DNA from: Betaproteobacteria bacterium
GTDB taxonomy: Bacteria > Pseudomonadota > Gammaproteobacteria > Burkholderiales > Casimicrobiaceae
NCBI GenBank assembly: GCA_016704895.1
Contig: JADIZG010000060.1
Span: 1-7,907 of the forward strand
Direction: 5' to 3'
Length of the DNA: 7,907 nt
The notes beneath the pieces were generated by a model. The model saw only the letters and a list, made by a program, of their open reading frames with translations, was not told where the DNA came from and did not search any database. The translations under genes were made by a program, and so were the position numbers. Positions 1 to 5,398 of the stretch are shown piece by piece; the first letter of the stretch is position 1, and every line of letters starts with the position of its first letter.

Positions 1-388
1 GCGTCGGGTTGGCGTCGTCCATCGAGACCACGCCGTCCGTGCAGCTGTAGTCCGGCGTGACGATGCCCGCGCCGTCGGCGGTCGGGATGACGGCCGCGAC
101 CCAGACGTCCTTCGCCGACAGGTACAGGTTGAAGTCGAGGACTTCGCGGCTGTTCTTGCCTTCGAGGAAGCGGACCTTGACGGCCTTCGCGGACGAGGTC
201 GAGTTGACGACCGACAGCAGCGAGTTGTAGGCGTTACCGGCGGACGGCTCGCGCACCGTGTAGTACGGGTACAGGAGCACGTTGCCCAGGCCGTCGGCGT
301 TGAGCGCGACCGCCTGCGCGGAGCCCGCAGCCAGCGCGCTGGCACCCGCGACGGCGAGGTACAGCGAATTCTTTTTGAAGGTGTTCAC
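1..388 (-). CDS. Exported protein of unknown function, 5' part only
   Basis: This is a partial gene: 129 codons are visible and the frame is still open at the left edge. Translation from the GTG at 388-386 gives a clear Sec signal peptide: a Lys pair (residues 5-6), a hydrophobic stretch (about 8-22) and an AQA cleavage site at residue 26. The mature part begins VALNADGLGNVLLYPYYT and continues with a segment rich in hydrophobic and Asn/Ser residues, including VRFLEGKNSREVLDF. I recall this GLG..L.YPYYT and VKVRFLEG..SREVLDFN pattern from uncharacterised exported proteins of Beta- and Gammaproteobacteria, but I cannot name a function. The purine run AGAGAG lies about 10 nt upstream of the GTG; no better ATG is in frame. 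It sits 143 nt downstream of the lipoprotein gene on the same strand and probably has its own promoter. It could be a cargo of the neighbouring secretion system, but only position suggests that. Confidence 0.8.
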   Translation of the reverse strand, partial: MNTFKKNSLYLAVAGASALAAGSAQAVALNADGLGNVLLYPYYTVREPSAGNAYNSLLSVVNSTSSAKAVKVRFLEGKNSREVLDFNLYLSAKDVWVAAVIPTADGAGIVTPDYSCTDGVVSMDDANPT

Positions 389-445
389 GAGGTGATGACT
401 CTCTGTTTGCAACCTGCGATCACTTTGGAAACCGACAGCGCGTCA

Positions 446-475
446 ATGTTATGCCAAGGCTCTCCCAATTGGCAA
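446..475 (-). promoter_or_regulatory. Candidate sigma70-type promoter of the exported-protein gene
   Basis: Read on the minus strand, TTGCCA (475-470) is followed after 16 nt by CATAAC (453-448), or after 18 nt by TAACAT (451-446). The -35 box matches 5 of 6 consensus bases and either -10 candidate 4 of 6. Transcription would start near 440 and give a leader of about 50 nt before the GTG at 388. The rest of the 389-531 gap holds no gene that I can support. The 8-bp palindrome CCAATTGG overlaps the -35 region, but it is short. This rests on motif matching only. Confidence 0.3.
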
Positions 476-531
476 TCGGAAAGATTCGCCCCGATGCCGC
501 CTTTGTTGGAAATCTGCAACGAGATCCCGGA

Positions 532-952
532 CTAGCTCGCGGGGAAGACGTAAAACACCTTGCCGTCCTCGATGACCCAGAGCTCGGTCATCGGCGTCGT
601 GACACCCTTCATCGTACGGTGGTCGTAGGTGAGCTTCGACTTGACCTTGCACGTCTCACCCTCGCACCCGACCTCGTCGATCCGGTAGGCGCGGAACGGG
701 ACCATGCTCATCCGCTGCTTGAAATTATCCTTTGAAAATCACTGCCTTGGAACCTTCGGACAGGTACTCGTACGCAGCGTCCAGATCGCCTCGCACCAGC
801 GCCAACCCGCGCGCCTCCGCCCGCTCGAGCAGCTGCGCGCGCTTCGCTTCCTCGGGGCTCTGGGCCGTGATCGAACCGGTCGTCGCGCACGCCGACAGGC
901 CCAGCGCCAGCGCGACCACCAGGGTGCGAACCACAGAGTTGCGAAAATTCAT
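532..952 (-). pseudogene. Small outer-membrane lipoprotein, split by a one-base frameshift
   Basis: The ATG at 952-950 has a good ribosome site (GGAG at 964-961, 8 nt away) and opens a type II signal peptide: MNFRNSVVRTLVVALALG followed by the lipobox LSAC, with the lipidated Cys at residue 22 and Ala next to it, which favours the outer membrane. The frame then runs through an Ala/Glu/Arg-rich helix and a DLDAAYEYLS segment, but hits TAA at 727-725 after VIFKG. Removing one base from the run of four T (735-738) restores the reading VISKDNFKQRMSMVPFRAYR, which continues to TAG at 534-532 and gives 139 residues. The second half has two Cys (EVGCEGETCKV), a LTYDH strand and ELWVIEDGKVFYV near the end. 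I infer a small alpha/beta, possibly NTF2-like, periplasmic domain. It lies after the T2SS secretin with a 242-nt gap and its own likely promoter. Function unknown. The frameshift may be a sequencing error. Confidence 0.75.
735..738 (-). other. Frameshift site in the lipoprotein gene (T4 run)
   Basis: On the coding strand the local sequence is GTGATTTTCAAAGGATAA. With three rather than four T the codons read V-I-S-K-D-N-F and the downstream 67 codons join in frame with the upstream half. Both halves look like coding sequence and end cleanly, so a single-base insertion is the simplest explanation. Confidence 0.75.
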
Positions 953-991
953 CAAAACGTCTCCAAACGGCGACACTCGGGGAAACCACGG

Positions 992-1021
992 TGCCCGGGC
1001 TGCTGTCCGACGTCCCGGGCA
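992..1021. repeat. Inverted repeat in the lipoprotein gene leader
   Basis: TGCCCGGG at 992-999 and CCCGGGCA at 1014-1021 are perfect 8-bp complements around a 14-nt loop. In RNA this would make a stable GC hairpin about 40 nt before the lipoprotein start codon and downstream of the predicted transcription start. No T-run follows on either strand, so it does not look like an intrinsic terminator. Confidence 0.5.
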
Positions 1022-1038
1022 GGGGTTTGCGAGGAGAA

Positions 1039-1067
1039 AGCGTAAGCAAATCGGCGGGAATCGTCAA
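1039..1067 (-). promoter_or_regulatory. Candidate sigma70-type promoter of the lipoprotein gene
   Basis: On the minus strand TTGACG (1067-1062) is followed by a 17-nt spacer and TACGCT (1044-1039). The -35 matches 5 of 6 bases and the spacing is ideal; the -10 keeps the important T, A and final T but only 3 of 6 bases. Transcription would start near 1032 and give a leader of about 80 nt. One copy of the 21-bp repeat ends inside the -35 box, as expected for an activator-dependent promoter with a weak -10. Inferred from motifs only. Confidence 0.4.
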
Positions 1068-1086
1068 TGTCGCCGGTGCCCGACAC
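1066..1086. repeat. 21-bp upstream motif, copy A
   Basis: Plus-strand copy beginning AATGTCGCC, then GGT, then ending GCCCGACAC. It has the partial dyad TGTCG...CGACA. It is 19/21 identical to copy B, which starts 57 bp further on. It overlaps the last two bases of the candidate -35 box, so its centre would be near -43/-44 relative to the predicted transcription start. The likely role is a regulator binding site (inference). Confidence 0.5.
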
Positions 1087-1113
1087 CAAAAACGCAAACT
1101 TTCACCCGCTCCA

Positions 1114-1135
1114 CGCAGGCGGAATGTCGCCTGCG
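1114..1135. repeat. Perfect 8-bp inverted repeat (hairpin) downstream of gspD
   Basis: CGCAGGCG at 1114-1121 pairs perfectly with CGCCTGCG at 1128-1135 around a 6-nt loop. It lies about 60 nt past the gspD stop and overlaps copy B of the 21-bp motif. It could act as an mRNA 3'-end hairpin for the T2SS transcript, but on the minus strand the next T-run (TTTTT) is more than 20 nt away, so a classical intrinsic terminator is not supported. Confidence 0.45.
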
Positions 1136-1143
1136 CCCGACAC
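1123..1143. repeat. 21-bp upstream motif, copy B
   Basis: Plus-strand copy beginning AATGTCGCC, then TGC, then ending GCCCGACAC. It differs from copy A at two central positions only and keeps the TGTCG...CGACA arms. Its centre would be near -100 relative to the predicted lipoprotein-gene transcription start. Together the copies look like paired regulator sites or a small dispersed intergenic repeat. Confidence 0.5.
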
Positions 1144-1194
1144 TTGTTGGCCCGGGACGAGTCCTGCGGCCCCTCTCCGGCCCCTGCTGTCCCG

Positions 1195-3960
1195 TCAGGG
1201 CGCCGGTTTCCCTGTTGAAGCAGGAGGCGTGCCGCCGCCGCGCCGCTGGCGCTCGCGCCGAGGAGCGTCGCGGGGCTGCTCGGCTCGCCGCGGCCGGGCG
1301 GCGGCGCCCGGCCTGGCCGTGGCTGGCGTGGGCAGGGACAGCCGGCGGGCCCTGCCGGCCCGGAACGCGACGCGCCCCGGGGAGCGGCGGGCTTCGACTG
1401 GGCAGCCTTGTCCTTGGCGACCTGGTCCTGCGCAGCCTTGGCGGCCGCGACGTCGGCCGCCGCCTTCTGCTGGAGGGCCTTCGCGGCCGCGTACTCCGCC
1501 GCGGCCTTCTCCTGGGCAGCCTTCGCTGCGGCGATTTCCGCGACCGCCGTCTCCCGAGCCGCCTTCGCCGCCGCGATCTCCGCGGCGGCCCTTCCTGGCG
1601 CCGGCGTGGCGGACGCGCCAGGCGGCGGGATCGTCGACCGGAACCCTCCCTTGTTCCACTCGTTGCTCGGGTCCTGCCGGTTCGGGAACGGGAACAGCTC
1701 GTCGAGGCGCTCCATGCGCTTGCGCAGGTCCTCGACGATGGTGCGCATGTCGTTCTGGGTCTCGACGACGCGCGGCGTCACGAACAGCACGAGCTCGGAG
1801 CGCTGCTCCTTGATGTCCTGCGCGCCGAACAGGCCGCCGATCACCGGGATCTTGGACAGCAGCGGGATGCCCTCCGAGCCCTGCCCCTTCGTGTCGCGGA
1901 TCAGGCCGCCCATGACGAGCGTGTCGCCGCTCTGCACCGCGACGATCGACTGCAGCGAGCGCGTGTTGATCGGCGGCGCCTCGCCCGCCGTCGTCACGTC
2001 GCCCGGGTTGCTCACCTCCGCCTGGATGTCCATCGTGACGAGCCCGCCCGCGTTGATGCGGGGCGTCACCGCCACGAGCACGCCGGTGTCGATGTACTGC
2101 GACGTCGTCGTGACCGCGTTGGTCGTGCCGCCCACGAGCGTCTGCTGCGTGATCGGGATGCGGTCGCCGACCTTGATCGTCGAGCGCTGGTTGTCGAGCG
2201 CGGCGACGTGCGGGTTCGCGACGATCTTCGTGTTGGCCGCCGTGCCGAGCAGCGAGACCGCGGCCTGGATGCCGCCGGGGAACGCGCCGGCGAGCAGGTA
2301 GTTGAAGCCGGGGACGCGCGCAGCGAGATTCCGCGCCGGCGACCGTCACCGCCGTGTCGAACAGGTTGCCCACCGTCGTGCCGCGGCGGAAGTTGCCGCC
2401 CGCCTGGTTCGCGCCGTTGCGGAAGTACCACTCGACGCCGAACTGGAAGTTGTCGACGAGCGACACCTCGGCGATCACGATCTCGATCATCACCTGGCGC
2501 GCGGCGACGTCGAGCTTCTTCAGCGCCGACTCGATGACCGCGTACTCGGCCGGCGTCGCGACGATCAGCAGCGTGTTGTTGTCCTTGTCGGCGACCACCT
2601 GGATGTTGCGCACGACGCCCTGCGCCCCCTGGGCGCCTGCCGCCACCACCGCCGCCGGCCCGGCCGGCGGCGGTGTCGGCGCGGGCTGCTGGACGATGAC
2701 GGTCGGCGGCGCGGTCAGCGGCGTCGCCTGGGGCTGGAACGCCGGCGGCGACACGATCGTGCCCGCCGGCGTGCCCGGCGCGAGCGACGGCGCCTGCGCC
2801 GCCGTCGGCGTCGTCGAGCGCCCCGTGAACGCCTGCTGCAGGAGCGGACCCACGCGCTCGGCGCGGCTGTTCTGCAGGTTGTAGACGTAGAAGCGCACCC
2901 CCTCGCCGCCCGCGCCGGCGTCGAGCTTCTCGATCCATTCGCGCGCCTTCTCGATCAGCGCCGGGTTCGGCGTGACGACGAGCAGCGCGTTCATGCGCTC
3001 GATCGGCACGATGCGGATGAGTCCGCCGAGCGGGTTCGCGTCGCGCTGGCCCAGGAGCTTCTCGATCTCCTGCCCGACCGTCTTCACGTCGGCGCTCTGC
3101 AGCGTGAAGAGGCCCGCGGACATGCCGCGCATCCAGTCGACGTCGAACAGCGCGATCGTGTCCATCATGTGCCGGAGCTCGCGCTCGGTGCCCGACAGGA
3201 TCAGCAGGTTCCGGAGGTCGTCCGCGCGCACCGCCTGCGCGTCCTTGGCGAGCGGCTCGAGGATCTTCAGCATCTCGCGCGAGCTCACGTAGCTCAGGGG
3301 CACGATCTGCACCGAGAAGCCGGACGGCAGCGCGCGGTTCATGTTGCCCAGCATCGGCGTCACGTTGCCGCGCACCGCGGCGCCCTGCGGGACGATCTTG
3401 TAGAGCTTGTTCGCGTCGTCGTACACCATCGTCGCGCCGTTCATGCGCAGCAGCGTCTCGAGCGTCGACGCGAGCGCGCTGCGGGGCAGCCCGCTCGAGG
3501 TGCGGATCGTCACCTGGCCGCCCACCGCCGGGTCGATCACGTAGTTCTGCCCGAGGATGTCGCCCAGGATGTTGCGGATGACGTCCCGGATGTCGGCGCC
3601 TTCGAAGTTCAGGCTCACGCTGCCTTCGCCTTCACGCCGCGTCACCCCGGCCGGCGGGAGTCCGCCGCCCGGCGGCTGGCCGTTGACCATCACGCCGGAA
3701 CCCTTGAACACCTTCGAGCGGTCGGGCGTGTCCGACGCGCCCGTCTGGACGCGCGCGGCGGTCTCGGCGAGGGCGGGCGTCAATCCGTCCGGCTGCAGCG
3801 ACGGACGGATCTTCTCGGGAGGCGGCGCCTCCTTCGTCTCGGGCGCCGTGGCGCACCCGGCGAGCGCCAGCGCGCCCGCGAGCGCGACGAGCAAGGCGGC
3901 GCGCGCATACGGCGCGGCGCCGCGATGCATCGTTTCGGGACGGAGGTGTCGTCGGGTCAT
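1195..3960 (-). CDS. gspD: T2SS secretin GspD, lipobox type, frameshifted, with repetitive tail
   Basis: GspD forms the outer-membrane channel of the type II secretion system. The ATG at 3960 is chosen because AGGA lies 7 nt upstream; Met11 lacks such a site. The signal peptide ends in the lipobox LAGC (Cys36), so the protein is probably a lipoprotein secretin. Domains in order: N0/STN about 114-191 (VSLNFEGADIRDVIRNIL), N1 about 215-287, N2 about 289-348, N3 about 354-485 with a Pro/Ala/Thr-rich insert (381-448), then the secretin core starting at 486. At residue 541-544 (near 2335) the frame shifts by one base. The next frame carries NLAARVPGFNYLLAG, the hallmark GDRIP segment and LLSKIPVIGGLFG. 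After the core come RKRMERLDELFPFP and an Ala/Lys/Glu repeat tail. That second frame has no stop until deep inside the next gene, whereas the first frame ends naturally in PPASTGKPAP at 1195, so a second shift within about 1340-1400 is likely. Its total of about 920 residues exceeds the usual 650-800. The frame read from 3960 is nominally open to 1195, but its middle translation is Arg-rich nonsense. Confidence 0.9.
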   Translation of the reverse strand: MTRRHLRPETMHRGAAPYARAALLVALAGALALAGCATAPETKEAPPPEKIRPSLQPDGLTPALAETAARVQTGASDTPDRSKVFKGSGVMVNGQPPGGGLPPAGVTRREGEGSVSLNFEGADIRDVIRNILGDILGQNYVIDPAVGGQVTIRTSSGLPRSALASTLETLLRMNGATMVYDDANKLYKIVPQGAAVRGNVTPMLGNMNRALPSGFSVQIVPLSYVSSREMLKILEPLAKDAQAVRADDLRNLLILSGTERELRHMMDTIALFDVDWMRGMSAGLFTLQSADVKTVGQEIEKLLGQRDANPLGGLIRIVPIERMNALLVVTPNPALIEKAREWIEKLDAGAGGEGVRFYVYNLQNSRAERVGPLLQQAFTGRSTTPTAAQAPSLAPGTPAGTIVSPPAFQPQATPLTAPPTVIVQQPAPTPPPAGPAAVVAAGAQGAQGVVRNIQVVADKDNNTLLIVATPAEYAVIESALKKLDVAARQVMIEIVIAEVSLVDNFQFGVEWYFRNGANQAGGNFRRGTTVGNLFDTAVTVAGAESRCARPRLQLPARRRVPRRHPGRGLAARHGGQHEDRREPARRRARQPALDDQGRRPHPDHAADARGRHDQRGHDDVAVHRHRRARGGDAPHQRGRARHDGHPGGGEQPGRRDDGGRGAADQHALAAVDRRGAERRHARHGRPDPRHEGAGLGGHPAAVQDPGDRRPVRRAGHQGAALRARAVRDAARRRDPERHAHHRRGPAQAHGAPRRAVPVPEPAGPEQRVEQGRVPVDDPAAWRVRHAGARKGRRGDRGGEGGSGDGGRGNRRSEGCPGEGRGGVRGREGPPAEGGGRRRGRQGCAGPGRQGQGCPVEARRSPGRVAFRAGRARRLSLPTPATARPGAAARPRRAEQPRDAPRRERQRRGGGTPPASTGKPAP
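1340..1400 (-). other. Probable second frameshift zone in gspD tail
   Basis: The frame that encodes the secretin core and the repeat tail stays readable through KAAQSKPAAPRGASRSG, then becomes Cys/Arg/Pro-rich and never stops before overlapping the lipoprotein gene. The original gspD frame offers PTPATARPGAAARP and a stop at 1197-1195. Switching back within this GC-rich stretch (runs of G and C) gives the most natural end. The exact base cannot be placed because all frames here are low complexity. Confidence 0.5.
1392..1589 (-). repeat. Four tandem 42-bp repeats encoding a helical GspD tail
   Basis: In the secretin-core frame, four consecutive 14-residue units occupy 1589-1548, 1547-1506, 1505-1464 and 1463-1422: AAAEIAAAKAARET, AVAEIAAAKAAQEK, AAAEYAAAKALQQK and AAADVAAAKAAQDQ. 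A decayed fifth unit (VAKDKAAQSK) runs to about 1392. Fourteen residues equal two heptads, and the Ala/Glu/Lys composition predicts a long single helix or coiled coil. This follows the secretin core, where classical GspD proteins end in a short S-domain that binds pilotin. Confidence 0.8.
2328..2340 (-). other. Frameshift site inside the gspD secretin core
   Basis: Upstream the frame reads DTAVTVAGA; downstream NLAARVPGFNYLLAG is in the frame one base later. Four bases (GCGG) lie between the GGC codon and AAT, where three would keep the frame, so one extra base, probably a G, explains it. Both sides are convincing secretin sequence. Confidence 0.85.
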
Positions 3961-3980
3961 CGTGGCTTCCTGGAATCCTG

Positions 3981-4745
3981 TCACCGTTGGCGACGTTGCT
4001 GCGCGGGCTGCCGGTTCTGCTGAGCCTGGTCGCCCTGCGCGCCGTTCCGAGCCTCGGCGGCCCGCGCGGCGCGACGGTTCGCCCGGAGGTTGTCGGTCGC
4101 GTCGCCCTGTCCGGCGATCCCGCCCTGCGTGCGGCTGCCCGGGCGCGCCGCGCCGGGCGTCGCCGCGGCCGGATCCGGCTGCGCCGGCTGACCGGCGACC
4201 TGCCGCGGCGGCACGGGCGCATCGCCGGCGGGCTGGACTGTCGTCTTCGGACCCTTGACGACCTTGAGCTCGAGCTCCTCCGACTCGTCGCCCAGCGTGA
4301 ACCGCACGCGGTCGGGCGCGATCTCCGCGACCTTCATGCCGTTGATCGAGTCGCCCGTCCGCACGGTTCGCGCCTTGCCGGCACCGGCGGCTTCCTTCAG
4401 GAACGCGACGGCGGACTTGTCGGTGATCATCGTCCCGGTCAGCGTGAACTGCCCGCGCTGGATGGTCGGCTTCGGTGCTTCGGCCACCGCGACCGGCGCG
4501 GGTCGCCGCGTCGCATTGAACAGCGGGCGCTCGACCGTCGTCGCCATCGCCGCGACGCCGCCCTCGATCCGGAATTCCGGCAGCACGGCCGTCGTCACCG
4601 GCGCCGGAGCGACCGGGATCTCCACCGGCGGCTCGCGGCGCAGCGCGCGGCCCCAGTCGGTCTGCCAGCCGATCGCGAGCGCGAGCACCGCGAACGGCGC
4701 GAGCCACAGGAGCCAGCGTCCGATGCGGGGATCGAGTCTGCTCAT
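3981..4745 (-). CDS. gspC: GspC/XpsN-like T2SS inner-membrane bridging protein
   Basis: A 254-residue bitopic protein. It has a short cytoplasmic N terminus, one membrane segment (about 11-27, WLLWLAPFAVLALAIGW), a linker, then a homology-region (HR) domain at about 71-163. This opens with VERPLFNATRRP and holds FTLTGTMITDKSAVAFL, the turn TGDSINGMKVAEIAPDRVRF and a last strand ELELKV. HR domains contact the N0 domain of the secretin and so link the inner-membrane platform to the channel. There is no PDZ or coiled-coil domain after HR, which fits Xanthomonas XpsN, the GspC counterpart encoded between M and D, better than enteric GspC. Some annotations would call it GspN. The last 90 or so residues are Pro/Ala then Gln/Arg-rich and probably disordered. 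The start ATG overlaps the gspM stop as ATGA, indicating translational coupling; gspD follows after 20 nt. The gene is intact. Confidence 0.85.
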   Translation of the reverse strand: MSRLDPRIGRWLLWLAPFAVLALAIGWQTDWGRALRREPPVEIPVAPAPVTTAVLPEFRIEGGVAAMATTVERPLFNATRRPAPVAVAEAPKPTIQRGQFTLTGTMITDKSAVAFLKEAAGAGKARTVRTGDSINGMKVAEIAPDRVRFTLGDESEELELKVVKGPKTTVQPAGDAPVPPRQVAGQPAQPDPAAATPGAARPGSRTQGGIAGQGDATDNLRANRRAARAAEARNGAQGDQAQQNRQPAQQRRQR

Positions 4746-5398
4746 CGCGCGTCCGTTCCGTTCACGCGGCGGGTCTCGCCGCCGGAGCGGCTGCCGGGGC
4801 GGGCTTCGGGCGCCTCGGGCATCGCCCAGGCGGCAACGTCGAGCTGGACGTTCACCTCCGGCTCCTGCCCGGCGGCCGGCTTGAAGCCGCGGAAGGCGTT
4901 GGTCGGTCGGATCGTGACGTTCTCGACCGCGAGGTAGGGCTCGCGCGTCTCGATCGCGTGCAGGATGCGCTGCAGGTTCGGCACCGTCGCGAAGAACTGG
5001 ACGCTCGCGACGATCTGCCTGAAGCCCCCGTCCTCCCGCGGTGCAGGGCTCTGGCTGGTCGTGATGCGGCCGCCGCCGCCCTCGATCGCGGACTTGACGA
5101 GCTCCTGCAGCTCCGCCCCCGCCAGGTTGGGCGCCGTGTTCTTCAGGAAGAACCGCCGCCCGTCCTTCGAGCGCATCGCGTCGAGCGCGAGCCGCAGCTC
5201 GGGGGCCTGCGCCGCGACGCGGCGATAGGTCTCGAGGCGCGACGTCCAGGACTCGATCGCGTCGTCGTAATGGCGGTGGAGCATCAGCACCGGCGCGAGG
5301 ACGACGCCCAGCACGAGCACGACCGCGGCCACGAGCAGGCCCAGCGCGAGCGCGCGCGCCTGCGCGGGCGTGAGGCGGGACAGCATCGCGGGCGTCAT
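4742..5398 (-). CDS. gspM: T2SS assembly-platform protein GspM
   Basis: A 218-residue bitopic inner-membrane protein. It begins MTPAMLSRLTPAQARALALG, with one membrane helix at about 18-40 rich in Leu/Val/Ala, then a short helical stretch (about 42-75, DDAIESWTSRLETYRR) and a periplasmic alpha/beta domain at about 90-192. That domain includes FFLKNTAPNLAGAELQELV, ITTSQS, VQFFATVPNLQRILHAIE and PYLAVENVTIRP. This matches the short GspM type found with XpsN-like proteins (T2SSM_b in Pfam terms, from memory). GspM pairs with GspL and stabilises it in the platform. The start codon overlaps the gspL stop as ATGA, and the gene stop overlaps the next start the same way, so translation is coupled on both sides. 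The last 25 residues are Pro/Arg/Gly-rich and look disordered. No lesion seen. Confidence 0.88.
   Translation of the reverse strand: MTPAMLSRLTPAQARALALGLLVAAVVLVLGVVLAPVLMLHRHYDDAIESWTSRLETYRRVAAQAPELRLALDAMRSKDGRRFFLKNTAPNLAGAELQELVKSAIEGGGGRITTSQSPAPREDGGFRQIVASVQFFATVPNLQRILHAIETREPYLAVENVTIRPTNAFRGFKPAAGQEPEVNVQLDVAAWAMPEAPEARPGSRSGGETRRVNGTDAR

Noticed and set aside
444..459. Possible sigma54 promoter (TTGGCATAACATTGAC on the minus strand)
   Set aside because: The spacing between the GG and the expected GC element is one base short and the GC is GA.
451..735. Plus-strand open frame of 94 codons across the lipoprotein C-terminal half
   Set aside because: The minus-strand reading joins naturally to the lipoprotein N terminus, while this one matches nothing recognisable.
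1090..1112. Possible sigma54 promoter with GG-N10-GC (GGGTGAAAGTTTGC) upstream of the lipoprotein gene
   Set aside because: Spacing is right and TTTGC fits, but the -24 element lacks CAC after GG; the nearby TTGACG-N17-TACGCT is a better explanation.
1114..1135. Intrinsic terminator for the T2SS operon
   Set aside because: The stem is good but no T-run follows directly on the minus strand, so it is listed only as a hairpin.
1066..1143. CRISPR-like repeat pair
   Set aside because: Only two imperfect 21-bp copies, one 36-bp spacer and no cas genes. It looks like regulator sites or a dispersed repeat.
708..1400. A natural GspD extending about 200 residues further to a stop at 708
   Set aside because: It would overlap nearly half of the lipoprotein gene in another frame and translate the promoter region. 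A second frameshift with the stop at 1195 is simpler.
732..2537. Long plus-strand open frame (about 600 codons) opposite gspD
   Set aside because: Its translation is Arg/Ala/Pro-rich without any recognisable domain. Long antisense open frames are expected at this GC content opposite a real gene.
2302..4023. Second long plus-strand open frame opposite the gspD N-terminal half
   Set aside because: Highly Arg/His/Asp-biased translation mirroring GspD codons; no ribosome site or family signature.
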